DNA of 64,000 nt from contig JASEFK010000002.1 in NCBI GenBank assembly GCA_030019255.1, positions 47,347 through 111,346 of the forward strand, given 5' to 3'. The notes beneath the pieces are model-generated. The model was not told where the DNA came from. It searched no databases and saw nothing but the letters and a program-made list of their open reading frames with translations. This stretch comes from Actinomycetota bacterium (GTDB lineage Bacteria > Actinomycetota > Geothermincolia > Geothermincolales > RBG-13-55-18). The translations under genes were made by a program, and so were the position numbers. Shown here one piece after another: positions 25,604 through 34,767 of the stretch. The stretch's first letter is position 1. Each line of letters opens with the position of its first letter.

Positions 25604-26674
25604 ATGGAGGAGGAACCGCTGGAGGAGAAGGGGCTTTCCGTTAGCCGGTCCAGGATGCGCCGCGGCCTGGTGGCGGCGGTATCCATCTCCACGGCGACCC
25701 TGGTGGTCATCTTCCTGAGCACCATGGGCAGGGAGATCCCCGCCGCCCTCTCCCGGCTCTCCCCCTTCTACCTGGTGCTGGCGGTAGCCCTTTCCCTGGG
25801 GCGCTGGCTGTGGTCCGCCCTGCGCATGCGCATACTGGTGCGGGCCGTGGACGGGGACGTCCCCTTCCCCCATCTGCTGAAGACGGTCTACGGCGGTTAC
25901 TTCACCGGCATGGTAACCCCCTGGAGGGCCGGCGGGGTCACCGGGGAGGCCCTCTTCCTCTACCAATACGGCCTTGGAGCGGGAGAGGCAGCCGCCGTGG
26001 TCTCCTTCGGCGCCTGCGTGTCCGCGCTTCTCCTCATGCTAAGCTTCCCCCCGGCCATCTGGCTGGCCCAGGAGCAGTTCCAATTTTCCTTCACCGTGAA
26101 GGGCTTCCTCTTTTCCGCCCTGGCCGTGGGGCTGCTTTTCCTGGCCCTGGTCCTGTTCTCCCTCCTTCACCCCCAGGCGGCCCTGGACCGGGTGCTTCTG
26201 CGCTTATCCCCGTCCTTCCTCCGGCGGCGCGATGGATACCGACGCCTCCTGGCGCGTCTAGGGGAGGAGGTGCGCTCCTTCTCCTCCTCCCTGCGGCGGA
26301 TGGTCTTCCTGGGAAAGGCCAGGCTGGCGGCGGTGACCGCGCTCACCTTCCTCTTCTGGCTCACCGGTTTCCTGGCTGTACCCTTCGCCCTGGTGGGACT
26401 GGGATACGGTTCCTATTTCTGGAAATCCATGGTCGCCCAGCTGGTGGTGCAGATCCTCATGCCCTTCGTGCCCACTCCCGGGGGGAGCGGACTGGGGGAG
26501 GTAGGCTTCCTCTACGTCTACAGCCGCGTCCTCCCCGATGCCGGACTGGCGGGCCTCCTCACCCTCATCTGGAGGTTTGTCGATTTCTACCTGGGCATCC
26601 TGGTGGGTGGAACGGCCTTCCTGCTCATCCTGAAGGACGTCGAGCGCCATCCGCGGGAGCCGATGAAGGTCTGA
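25604..26674 (+). CDS. flippase-like integral membrane protein (LPG synthase TM domain family)
   Basis: A 356-residue protein with about eight hydrophobic helices. Family landmarks are YFTGMVTPWRAGGVTGEALFLY near residue 100 and LMPFVPTPGGSGLGEVGFLY near 290. The family (UPF0104/AglD-like) includes the membrane part of lysylphosphatidylglycerol synthase and glycolipid flippases; no synthetase domain is attached here, so lipid or isoprenoid-linked transport is the likelier role. The RACo-like gene starts 28 bases after its stop. Confidence 0.85.
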   Translation: MEEEPLEEKGLSVSRSRMRRGLVAAVSISTATLVVIFLSTMGREIPAALSRLSPFYLVLAVALSLGRWLWSALRMRILVRAVDGDVPFPHLLKTVYGGYFTGMVTPWRAGGVTGEALFLYQYGLGAGEAAAVVSFGACVSALLLMLSFPPAIWLAQEQFQFSFTVKGFLFSALAVGLLFLALVLFSLLHPQAALDRVLLRLSPSFLRRRDGYRRLLARLGEEVRSFSSSLRRMVFLGKARLAAVTALTFLFWLTGFLAVPFALVGLGYGSYFWKSMVAQLVVQILMPFVPTPGGSGLGEVGFLYVYSRVLPDAGLAGLLTLIWRFVDFYLGILVGGTAFLLILKDVERHPREPMKV

Positions 26675-26702
26675 CCGTGTCGAGGGCAGGGAGGTATAGG
26701 GT

Positions 26703-28568
26703 TTGGCAGCAGACAGGAAGAACGTGGAAATAGCCCTGTTGCCCCTGGGCATCACCGTTAAGGGGGCACGGGATGAGATCATCCTCCACTCCCTTGTTCG
26801 GGAGAGGGTGGAAGTGGCGAGCACCTGCGGTGGCCGCGGGACCTGCGGAAGATGTCGTTTCCATATCCTGGAAGGAAATGCCACCCCGCCCACGGACGCG
26901 GAACGGGAGCTGCTTTCGGGGGAAGAGCTGCGGCGAGGGGTGCGACTGGCCTGCCAGGCCCGGGCTGCGGGAAACCTCAAGATCTACCTACCCGCCTCAT
27001 CCCTGGTCCGCGAACAGCGCCTGCTGGTGGAGGGCGCCTGGGAGGTACCGCCGCTCGACCCGCCGGTCAAGGTGGTGCGGGCGAGGCTGCCGGCGCTTTC
27101 CTCAAGAGGTCACCACCGTTCGGATCTCGCCCTCCTTCTGTCCGGAATAGACGAGGCGGGACGGGCGGCCGGAGTCAAGGCGGACCTCGAGGGTCTGAAG
27201 GAGATGTCCGCCCTTCTGCGATCCGGGAAGCTGGAGGTTCAAGCAGTCTTACGCGAAGGGGAGCTGCTGGGGGCGGCCCATCCTGGGGCGGGGGTCCTCG
27301 GAGTGGCCGTGGACCTGGGGACCACCACGGTGGCCATCTTCGCCCATGACCTGGTCACCGGAAGGGCGATTTCGTCCTTCGGCTTTCCGAACCCGCAGGC
27401 GCCCTACGGAGAGGACGTCATCACCCGGATGCAGCACGCCCTGGAGGACCGGAGGAGAGGAGAAGAGCTGGCCCGCCTGGTAAGGGAAAGCTTGGACGAG
27501 GCCCTCGCCGGGATGCTCTCCGGCGCCGGCTATTCCCCCCGGGACATCTTCGAGATAGTCCTGGTGGGCAACACGGCCATGCACCACCTCTTCCTGGGCC
27601 TCCCGGTGGAGGGGCTGGCCCGCAGTCCCTACCTCCCGGTCACCGACCTCCCCCTGGAGATCAAGGCCCGGGACCTCGGCCTCTCCTTGCATCCCGGCGC
27701 GGGGGTCTACCTCCCCCCGCCCGTGGCCGGCTACGTGGGTTCCGACTACCTGGCCGCGGTTTGCGCGACCCGGCTCGCGGAACGCGAAGGCCCTTGCCTG
27801 CTCCTGGACATCGGGACCAACACCGAGGTCTCCCTGCAGGTGGGCGGGAGGGTGCTTTGCTGTTCCTGCGCCTCGGGTCCCGCCTTCGAGGGCATGGGGA
27901 TAAGCCAGGGGATGCGCGCCGGGGAAGGGGCGGTGGAGAGGGTGGTGGTGAGCGCCGCCGGGGAGCTGGAAGTCATTACCATCGGCGACGCCCCACCCGT
28001 AGGTATCTGCGGTTCGGGCATCCTCTCCGCCCTAGCCGCCCTCCTGAAGGTGGGGGCCCTGGAGGACAGCGGCCGCCTGCGCCCGGAACATCCCGGGGTG
28101 ATCGAAAAGGGCGGGGAAGCGGCCTTCTGGCTGGTCCCTCCGGGGAAAGGCGGCGAGGGAGGCGTGGCCGTTACCCAGTCGGACATCCGGGAGATACAGA
28201 AAGCCAAGGGGGCCATTCGCGCCGGGGTAGAGGCCCTGTTTGCTGAGGCCGGGGTATCCCATTCCCAGGTGAAGGAGGTTCTCCTGGCCGGCGCCTTCGG
28301 GAGTTACCTGGACCCCCTGGACGTCCTGTCCACCTCCATGCTCCCTCCCTTTCCCCTGGAGAACATACGCCAGGTGGGAAACGCCGCCGGGGCCGGAGCC
28401 CGGTCCATGCTCCTCTCCGGAGATTTCCGGCGGAGGGCGGAGGAGCTCGCCGGGAACCTCGAATACCTGGAGCTCTCCGCCTACCCTCCCCTGGCCCGCC
28501 TCTTTGCCGCCTCCATGTACCTCACCGAGGAAGCGGTGTCCAGGGCCCGGGCCCGCCTGAGGACGTAA
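26703..28568 (+). CDS. RACo-like ferredoxin/ASKHA-domain ATPase (DUF4445)
   Basis: 621 residues. The N-terminus is a [2Fe-2S] ferredoxin: CGGRGTCGRC near residue 42 plus CQARA near 83. After a linker, the ASKHA ATPase fold appears with GVAVDLGTTTVAIFAHDL near 200, LVGNTAMHHLFLG, LLLDIGTNTEVSL and LLAGAFGSYLDPLDVLS. Known members reductively reactivate Co(II) corrinoid proteins in methyl transfer. No corrinoid methyltransferase is in the window, so its partner lies elsewhere or differs. TTG start, eight bases after GGGAGG. Confidence 0.9.
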   Translation: MAADRKNVEIALLPLGITVKGARDEIILHSLVRERVEVASTCGGRGTCGRCRFHILEGNATPPTDAERELLSGEELRRGVRLACQARAAGNLKIYLPASSLVREQRLLVEGAWEVPPLDPPVKVVRARLPALSSRGHHRSDLALLLSGIDEAGRAAGVKADLEGLKEMSALLRSGKLEVQAVLREGELLGAAHPGAGVLGVAVDLGTTTVAIFAHDLVTGRAISSFGFPNPQAPYGEDVITRMQHALEDRRRGEELARLVRESLDEALAGMLSGAGYSPRDIFEIVLVGNTAMHHLFLGLPVEGLARSPYLPVTDLPLEIKARDLGLSLHPGAGVYLPPPVAGYVGSDYLAAVCATRLAEREGPCLLLDIGTNTEVSLQVGGRVLCCSCASGPAFEGMGISQGMRAGEGAVERVVVSAAGELEVITIGDAPPVGICGSGILSALAALLKVGALEDSGRLRPEHPGVIEKGGEAAFWLVPPGKGGEGGVAVTQSDIREIQKAKGAIRAGVEALFAEAGVSHSQVKEVLLAGAFGSYLDPLDVLSTSMLPPFPLENIRQVGNAAGAGARSMLLSGDFRRRAEELAGNLEYLELSAYPPLARLFAASMYLTEEAVSRARARLRT

Positions 28569-28639
28569 CCTCGAGCCCGAACCCTCCGTTCACTCACCCT
28601 TCGCGCCGCCCGGACCCTCACATCCGGTTGAAAGCGGGC

Positions 28640-30376
28640 TTAGGCCAGGTAATCCTCCAGCTTGTACACGTTCTCCGCGTCGGGGGAGAACTGGTCCCGC
28701 AACACCCGGTCCAGGTGCTTCTCCGAGGGGCTCTTGGGTATCTCGTCCACCACCTGCAGGTAGCTGGGTATGGAATTTCTTTCCAGGCCCTCGGCCGCCT
28801 TCCTGAACACCGACGCGGGATCGATGGACTTCCCCGGGAAGGGCGCCACCGCGGCCACCAGGTCGCTCTCCCCGGGCGCCCCCGAGGCGGCGGGGATCCC
28901 GTATACGCAGACCTCGGAAACGTCGGGGTGCTCCCCGATGACCTTTTCCACCAGGTCGGGCTTGATGAAATCCCCGGCGCGGCGCAAGGCTCCGCCCTTG
29001 CGGTAGTCGAAGAAGAACCAGCCCTCCTCGTCGCGGTGGACCATGTCCCCGGAGCGCAGCCAGCCCCCGCGCATCTTCTCCGCCGAGGCCTCCGGTTTCT
29101 TGTAGTAGTCCACCTTGGTCTGGGTGAGCATGCGGCAGATGAGCTCCCCGGTGACGCCCGAAGGCACCTCGTTGTCCTCCTCGTCCACCACCCTCATCTC
29201 CACCAGGCCGGGGATGGGCTTGCCGAAGGAACCAATGGGTCCCTCGCCGATGGGCTTGTAGGCGAAACCCCCCTCGATGGCCCCGTACCATTCCAGTATC
29301 TGCACCCCGAAGCGGCGCTCGAAGTCCTCCCAGATGGCCCGGGGCGTGCCGGCGGAGATGACCATGCGCACCGGGTTGTCGGCGTCGTCGGGGCGCGGGG
29401 GCTCGTTGTAGATGCCGGACATCATCCCCCCCAGGAGGGAGAAGGTGGTGCACCCGTAGCGGCGGCAGATGTCCCAGATGCGGCTCTTGGTGAAGCGCTG
29501 GCTGATCACCGCCGGTATGCCCATGGTCAGGGCCGGGAAGAGGGTTACCGCCTGGGCGTTGCCGTGGGCCAGGGAAAGCCCGGTGTAGAGGATGTCGTCA
29601 TCCCGGTACCCCCACACCAGGTAACCCAGCAGGCAGTACATGGCGTTGCGCCGCGAATCCAGGGTCACCCCCTTGGGGTTCCCGGTGACCCCGGAGGTGT
29701 AGATTATCTGCACCGGGGCGGCGGGGTCGTCCACCCGGTCCTCCAGGTCGGCCACCCGTGGCTGGTCCAGCATCTCGTTCACCGTGGGATACCTCGAAGT
29801 CAGGGCGGGATCGGCATCCGGTTTGAGGTTGAGGTAGATCTTCCTCAGGTTGGGGATACCCTTGGCCGCTTCCTCCACCTCGGGGAGGAGGTCGGCGGTG
29901 GTGATCACGGCCACGGCGTCGGAATCGGACAGCTGGTAGGCCAGCTTTTCCCTTTTGGCCCGAGGGTCGATGGGCACCAGGATGGTGCCCAGCATGGTGC
30001 AGGCGGCCATGGCGTAGACGAACTCGGGATGGTTGCGCATGACCAGGGCGATCTTGTCTCCCCGGGCGTAACCCTCCCGGCGGAAAGCGTGGGCCAGGCG
30101 CAGGGAGTTGGCGTAGAGCCTTGCGTAGGTGAGTTTCTCATCCGGGTACTGACCCCCGTTCTCGAAGATGAGGCCCACCCGGTTGGGGTTATCCTCCGCC
30201 CGCAGCTCCAGGAGCCTGGAGAGGAGGCCCTTATGCTCCGGGAAGCGCGACCGCATCACCGCCCGGAGGGCGCCCGAGACCACGTCGCGGTGGGAGAGGA
30301 GCTGCGCCAGCATGTACAGGCGGGGGTCCCGTTCCTCCAGCTTTCTCAGGAACTCCGACCTGGTCTCCACGGCCAT
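28640..30376 (-). CDS. AMP-dependent acyl-CoA ligase, crotonobetaine/fatty-acid ligase type
   Basis: 578 residues. Motifs: IIYTSGVTGNPKGVTL (a Val replaces the usual second Thr of SGTTG), LEWYGAIEGGF, LRSGDMVHRDEEGWFFF, and a C-terminus with DEIPKSPSEKHLDRVLRDQF, where the usual TGK lysine motif reads SEK. It is closely related to the ligase at 34632-36245 through its whole length, especially the AISQRFTKSRIWDICRRYG-like segment, but has about 40 extra residues at the N-terminus. ATG at 30376 follows GGGGGTGG. It is the last gene of a minus-strand group with the nitroreductase and acyl-CoA dehydrogenases. Confidence 0.88.
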   Translation of the reverse strand: MAVETRSEFLRKLEERDPRLYMLAQLLSHRDVVSGALRAVMRSRFPEHKGLLSRLLELRAEDNPNRVGLIFENGGQYPDEKLTYARLYANSLRLAHAFRREGYARGDKIALVMRNHPEFVYAMAACTMLGTILVPIDPRAKREKLAYQLSDSDAVAVITTADLLPEVEEAAKGIPNLRKIYLNLKPDADPALTSRYPTVNEMLDQPRVADLEDRVDDPAAPVQIIYTSGVTGNPKGVTLDSRRNAMYCLLGYLVWGYRDDDILYTGLSLAHGNAQAVTLFPALTMGIPAVISQRFTKSRIWDICRRYGCTTFSLLGGMMSGIYNEPPRPDDADNPVRMVISAGTPRAIWEDFERRFGVQILEWYGAIEGGFAYKPIGEGPIGSFGKPIPGLVEMRVVDEEDNEVPSGVTGELICRMLTQTKVDYYKKPEASAEKMRGGWLRSGDMVHRDEEGWFFFDYRKGGALRRAGDFIKPDLVEKVIGEHPDVSEVCVYGIPAASGAPGESDLVAAVAPFPGKSIDPASVFRKAAEGLERNSIPSYLQVVDEIPKSPSEKHLDRVLRDQFSPDAENVYKLEDYLA

Positions 30377-30606
30377 TTCACCACCCCCTTCGACGCATCC
30401 AGCCTCAGACACCGTCTTTTCTTCAGGTTATCCTTCGACTTTTCCATTCTAATACGACATCCACCGCGGTCATTGGGGGCCCAATTGACCCCGATGGTTC
30501 GCGGTTCCTTCCCTTGTGGCGGAGGAACCTGCAACGTAAGCGACGTCAACCCATCGGCTTTCTCTGCGATACCCCTGTGGGTATCAAATTTCAAGACCTG
30601 ACCCCT

Positions 30607-31608
30607 TTAAGGCATTTCCTGCCAGGTCTTGCCGCCCTTGCGCCAGGTTATGCGGGGCAACTCCCGCTTGACCATGGAGTCGGCGTTCACCCGCGGGTAG
30701 CCCAGGACGATGGCCGATACCGGGACGTAGGGCCACTTGATGCCCAGGTAGCGCTTGAGGTGGGGGAGCATCTTGGCCCCCACGGCGGCGAATCCCATCC
30801 AGCAGGTGACCAGCCCCAGGCTGTGCGCTGCCAAGACCATATTCTGTCCACAGATTCCGATATCCAAGTCCATGTTGTTGATTCCCCGCTTGTCCCCGAG
30901 GAGGTAGATGAGGCAGGGGGCTCCCAGGAAGACGTCCTTGGGCTTGAGGATGGCTCTCCCCCCCGTTATGGCCCTCTGGTCCATGAGCGGAGGAGCGGCG
31001 ATGGAACCCAAGGACAGAAGCGTTCTCACCAATCGATTCTTCTCCCCATAGAAGTATAGACGCACTAGCAGCCGATACAATGGGTCTATCATATTAGCTA
31101 TCTTGTCCATCTCCTCCCGGTCGTTGATGATAATGAAGCTCCAAGGCTGGTTGTTCCCGTGCGAGGGCGCGAAGCGGCCGGCCTCCACCACCCGGCGCAC
31201 CAGCTCGTCGGGAACGGGTTTCCTGGAGAAGATGCGGTTGCTACGCCGCTTGTAGATGACCTCCTCCACCGGGGTGAGCCCCTCTATCCCCTCCACCTCG
31301 GGTATCTTCGGATACCCGTCGTCGGGGTGGAGGAGCATGGTCTTGAAGAGGCCCTTTTCCACGTTGTAGAAACCCTGCATCTGGATGGCGTCCTTCTCGC
31401 AATGGGCCACGCAGGCGGAACAGGACATGCAGACCACGCCCTCGATCTTTCTGGCCTTTCCTTCCACCACCTCAAGACAGGCACATGGGCAGGCCTGGAC
31501 ACAGTTTCCGCACCCGGTGCATTTCTCCTCGTCCACCACGATCCTTGAAAGCGACCACACCTCCGGGTGGGCAGGCAGGTAGGTGTAGGAATATTTATCC
31601 AGTGCCAA
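30607..31608 (-). CDS. nitroreductase family protein with N-terminal 2[4Fe-4S] ferredoxin
   Basis: 333 residues. Two clusters open the protein: CTGCGNCVQACPC and CMSCSACVAHCEK (the second lacks the usual Pro). The FMN-binding nitroreductase domain follows: YKRRSNRIFSRKPVPDE, RFAPSHGNNQPWSF, LDIGICGQNMVLAAHSLGLVTCWMGF. Such fusions pass electrons from ferredoxin to flavin and are common in anaerobes. Set among acyl-CoA ligase and dehydrogenase genes, it may act as a reductase for an unsaturated or aromatic acyl intermediate or as an electron outlet; this is inference. TTG start, nine bases after AAGGAGG. Confidence 0.9.
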   Translation of the reverse strand: MALDKYSYTYLPAHPEVWSLSRIVVDEEKCTGCGNCVQACPCACLEVVEGKARKIEGVVCMSCSACVAHCEKDAIQMQGFYNVEKGLFKTMLLHPDDGYPKIPEVEGIEGLTPVEEVIYKRRSNRIFSRKPVPDELVRRVVEAGRFAPSHGNNQPWSFIIINDREEMDKIANMIDPLYRLLVRLYFYGEKNRLVRTLLSLGSIAAPPLMDQRAITGGRAILKPKDVFLGAPCLIYLLGDKRGINNMDLDIGICGQNMVLAAHSLGLVTCWMGFAAVGAKMLPHLKRYLGIKWPYVPVSAIVLGYPRVNADSMVKRELPRITWRKGGKTWQEMP

Positions 31609-31748
31609 CCTCTTCTACCTCCTTCCTCGAATCGGACCTCCGCTGGAAATACCGGGCTAGGTTCCACCGCGTTCCATGCTCTTTCGTGTCGGTCCGCTAT
31701 CACGCTTTCAACCCGCACCCGGGTTATCCCGCCTTACCGGTTGACGCC

Positions 31749-32813
31749 TCAGGTACCCGTCTCCACCATGTCCAGGAGGCGCAGCAGCTGCTCCTCCTCG
31801 GGGCGGGGGAACATCTGGCAGTACTTGGCGTCCCGCATCAACCTCTCCATGCCGTAGTCGCGCATGTAGCCGTAGCCGCCGTGTATCTGCACCCCGTCCA
31901 TGGCCGCCTGGCAGGCATTGGCCCCCGCCCTCCTCCAGGCGATGATGGCCGGGCCCAGCTCCTCCACGCTGCAGGCCCGGCGGATGACCGCCCGGCCCTC
32001 CTCCATGGCGCAGAGCATGCGGGCCAGCATGAGGCGCATGGCCTGGTGCTCGATGATCAGCTTCCCCGCCTGGTACCTCTGGCGGGCGTACTCGTAGGCC
32101 TTCTGGAAGGCCTTGCGCACGATGCCGTTGGCCACCGCCGCCAGGCCCAGGTAGAGGGTCCTCTCCGTGGCCGCCAGCGCTTCCTTCTCCGACTTGTCCA
32201 GCACGTAAACGGGTTCCGCGGATTTCATGTCCAGGGTGGCGAAGTTGCTCACCCTCCATCCCAGGGGATAGGGGTCGATCCGGGTCTCCACGCCGGGCGC
32301 GCCCGTCCGCACGTAAGCAGCCTTCCGCCCTTCCCCGGAGCCCGGGAAGAGCAGCGCCACGGTGCCCTCCAGAACATTGAAGACGAACGGAGCGCTCCCG
32401 TTTATCTTCCCGTCCTCCAGGGCGGCCTCCCCGGCGGTGGCCACGGTGCACAGGGGCCTCCCCTTGGTAAACTCCTCCACCAGGTCCTTGCGGTCCACGT
32501 AGATCAGGGGGACCAGGGCGGCGTTGTGGAAGAGCAGGGCGGCGGCGAACCCCGCGCATTCCACGGCGCTCTCCTCCAGGGCCACGCACAGGGAGTAGAG
32601 GTCCACCCCCTCGCCCCCCAGCTGCTCGGGTACCAGGGCGGCCAGCATGCCCATCTCCCCGGCCTTCTCCACCGCCTTCCAGAGGAGTGGAGAGTCCACG
32701 GTCTTCTCCAGGTCGTCGGCCACGGGGGCCAGCTCGGCGGCGGCGAAGTGGAGGGCGTTGCTCCGCAGCACCGCGTACTGCTTGGACTCCTTGGCCCAGG
32801 GAACCCCGATCAT
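31749..32813 (-). CDS. acyl-CoA dehydrogenase family protein (small subunit-like)
   Basis: 354 residues, shorter than the usual 380-400. N-terminal helices run from ALHFAAAELAPVADDLEK; the C-terminal flavin-domain signature is RQRYQAGKLIIEHQAMRLMLARML and QIHGGYGYMRDYGMERLMRDAKYCQMF. The middle strand domain lacks the usual TEP(N/S)AGSD motif. Its ATG overlaps the stop of the upstream dehydrogenase (ATGA), so the two are translationally coupled and may form a hetero-oligomer, as in steroid side-chain-type ACAD pairs. Which subunit carries the base is not clear from sequence. Confidence 0.87.
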   Translation of the reverse strand: MIGVPWAKESKQYAVLRSNALHFAAAELAPVADDLEKTVDSPLLWKAVEKAGEMGMLAALVPEQLGGEGVDLYSLCVALEESAVECAGFAAALLFHNAALVPLIYVDRKDLVEEFTKGRPLCTVATAGEAALEDGKINGSAPFVFNVLEGTVALLFPGSGEGRKAAYVRTGAPGVETRIDPYPLGWRVSNFATLDMKSAEPVYVLDKSEKEALAATERTLYLGLAAVANGIVRKAFQKAYEYARQRYQAGKLIIEHQAMRLMLARMLCAMEEGRAVIRRACSVEELGPAIIAWRRAGANACQAAMDGVQIHGGYGYMRDYGMERLMRDAKYCQMFPRPEEEQLLRLLDMVETGT

Positions 32814-34291
32814 GCCATCACCCCCTTCTTGAACGGGCGGGGGACTTCCACCCGCAGGGTCTCCTCGAAGCGGATGTTGTTCACCACCAAGCGGTTGAGC
32901 TGGTTGGTGCCCTCGTAGATCTGGGTGAGCTTGGCGTCGCGGTAGCACTTCTCCACCCAGCGGCGCTCCTCGGAATCCTCCGGGCCCATGATGCTGAGGG
33001 CCCGGGAGCACAGCTCCATGGCATTGTCGGCGCAGGAGAACTTAGCCAGGGAGGCCGTCTCCAGGAGCTGGGTCATGTCCTCGTCCTTGAGATAGTAGCG
33101 GAGGATGGCGTTGATCATGGCCTTCCCGTAATAGGAATTGAGGAAGTTGCGCATGAGGGGCATGGTGCGCAGGGAGGAAGGCAGACCCAGGGTGAGGTTC
33201 ATGATGGGGTTGTCCAAGGCCTTTCCGAAGATGGCATCCCCGAGCATGGCGTTGCTCATGTACAGGCCGCGGTTCTCCTGGACCATGCCCCACATATCCG
33301 CCAGGTTCATGCGTATGCGGTCCTCGTCGATGGGACGCTTGCCGTTTCGTTTGGTCCTGGCCCAGGCCAGGAAATGCTGGAGGGCTCCCCGGGCGATGCC
33401 GGTGGCGATGGAACCCACCGGGCCCCGTGAGGCGGCCATGATCATGAGGATGCCGTTGCCCATGCCGTCCCCCTCGTAGCCCAGGACGTGGGAATCGGGG
33501 ACGAAGACGTCCTCGAAGAGGAGCTCCGCGGCGTGACTGGCCCGCTGTCCCATCTTGAGCTCCACACGGGGAGTGGAAAATCCTTCCATGCCCCTCTCCA
33601 CCAGGAAGGTGGTCCAGGTCTGCAGGGGCCGGTTGCGGTCCAGGGCGGCGCACACGGTGAAGTACTTGGCCTCGCTCCCGTCGGAGATGAAGCACTTCCG
33701 TCCGTTGAGCACGTAGCCGCCCTTGACCTTCTTGGCCTCCAGGGAGAGCCTGGCCTTCTCCAGGTACTCCGGCTCCTCCACGTCGGTCCCCGCCGAGGGC
33801 TCGGTGATGGCATAGGCCATGGTCACCGGCTGCTCCTTGAGCTCCCCCTCCACGATCTCCTTGAGCACCGTGTCCCAGTGGGCCAGGGCCCCGGAAGTGA
33901 TCAACGGGGCCACCCCAAGGCTGTGGGCCCCCACGGCCAGGGCGATGCCTGAGCACCCGGAGCACAGTTCATCCATGAGCAGGGAGGTGTTGGTGACCAT
34001 GAACTCGCCCGCTACTCCCCCCAGCTGCCTGGGGATGAAGATGGATAGAAAACGGTATTTGCAGGCCCGGCGCATGATCTCCCAGTCGAAGTACTCCGGC
34101 TCCCTCTCCATGCGCATGTCCAGCTCCAGGGCGCGGGGCACGGCGAAGGTGCGGTTGAATTCCTCCGCCTTCTCAATGAGGGCGATGGTCTCCCGTATCC
34201 CCTTCTTCCGCCCGCTCTCCCACAGCATGCGCAGGATGGGGAAGTCGCGGAAAAGCCTCTTTCCCGTCTCGCTCAACTCCTGACCGATCAT
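32810..34291 (-). CDS. acyl-CoA dehydrogenase
   Basis: 493 residues, longer than typical because of an N-terminal helical extension. The FAD/substrate signature AYAITEPSAGTDVEEPEYL is present near the middle, followed by GYVLNGRKCFISDGSEA and VELKMGQRASHAAELLFEDVFVP. The C-terminal domain ends RDAKLTQIYEGTNQLNRLVVNN, where the family carries the hairpin and FAD contacts. It oxidises an acyl-CoA to a 2-enoyl-CoA and passes electrons to ETF. AAGGGGGTAAG precedes the ATG at 34291. It overlaps the next dehydrogenase gene by four bases. Confidence 0.93.
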   Translation of the reverse strand: MIGQELSETGKRLFRDFPILRMLWESGRKKGIRETIALIEKAEEFNRTFAVPRALELDMRMEREPEYFDWEIMRRACKYRFLSIFIPRQLGGVAGEFMVTNTSLLMDELCSGCSGIALAVGAHSLGVAPLITSGALAHWDTVLKEIVEGELKEQPVTMAYAITEPSAGTDVEEPEYLEKARLSLEAKKVKGGYVLNGRKCFISDGSEAKYFTVCAALDRNRPLQTWTTFLVERGMEGFSTPRVELKMGQRASHAAELLFEDVFVPDSHVLGYEGDGMGNGILMIMAASRGPVGSIATGIARGALQHFLAWARTKRNGKRPIDEDRIRMNLADMWGMVQENRGLYMSNAMLGDAIFGKALDNPIMNLTLGLPSSLRTMPLMRNFLNSYYGKAMINAILRYYLKDEDMTQLLETASLAKFSCADNAMELCSRALSIMGPEDSEERRWVEKCYRDAKLTQIYEGTNQLNRLVVNNIRFEETLRVEVPRPFKKGVMA

Positions 34292-34492
34292 CTTACCCCC
34301 TTCCTTTCCGGGTTCCCGATCCGAAGCGCAACTATCCCATGCCTGAATACGATCCAGCATCGCTTCGCCCACGTGCCCGCGCATCCTCCGACACGCGCCC
34401 CAGCCTCATCCCCCACGGGTTATACGGCACGCGCCCACCCGTTCCCCAAAATCCGGTCCCCGGAAACGGATGTCCCACGGACCTCCGCCTCT

Positions 34493-34767
34493 CAGGCCTG
34501 GCAGTCCTCCGGCCCCCAGACACTCTCCGCGTCCGGCGAGAACTGGCCCCTGAGCACCCGGTCCAGGTACTTCTCCGAGGCGCTCTTGGGGATCTCGTCC
34601 ACCACCTGGATATAGCTGGGAACGGCTTCCTTCAGACCTGGTAGTCCTCCAGCCGGTACACGTTCTCCGCGTCCGGCGAGAACTGGTCCCTGAGCACCCG
34701 GTCCAGGTACTTCTCCGAGGCGCTCTTGGGGATCTCGTCCACCACCTGGATATAGCTGGGAACGGCG
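34493..34767. repeat. 140-base tandem duplication of the ligase gene 3' end
   Basis: Bases 34493-34627 repeat 34633-34767. From 34524 to 34626 (103 bases) there is a single mismatch; the gene-end portion, 34493-34523, differs at about one third of positions. On the minus strand the copy begins right after the ligase TGA and itself reads in frame through DAESVWGPEDCQA to a TGA at 34492-34494. The gene's own end reads DAENVYRLEDYQV. Either copy could be the original gene end. Confidence 0.97.

Noticed and set aside
30592-30631. CAAGACCTG/CAGGTCTTG inverted repeat across the nitroreductase stop as a terminator
   Set aside because: The loop is 22 bases and there is no T tract; evidence is too weak to list as a feature.
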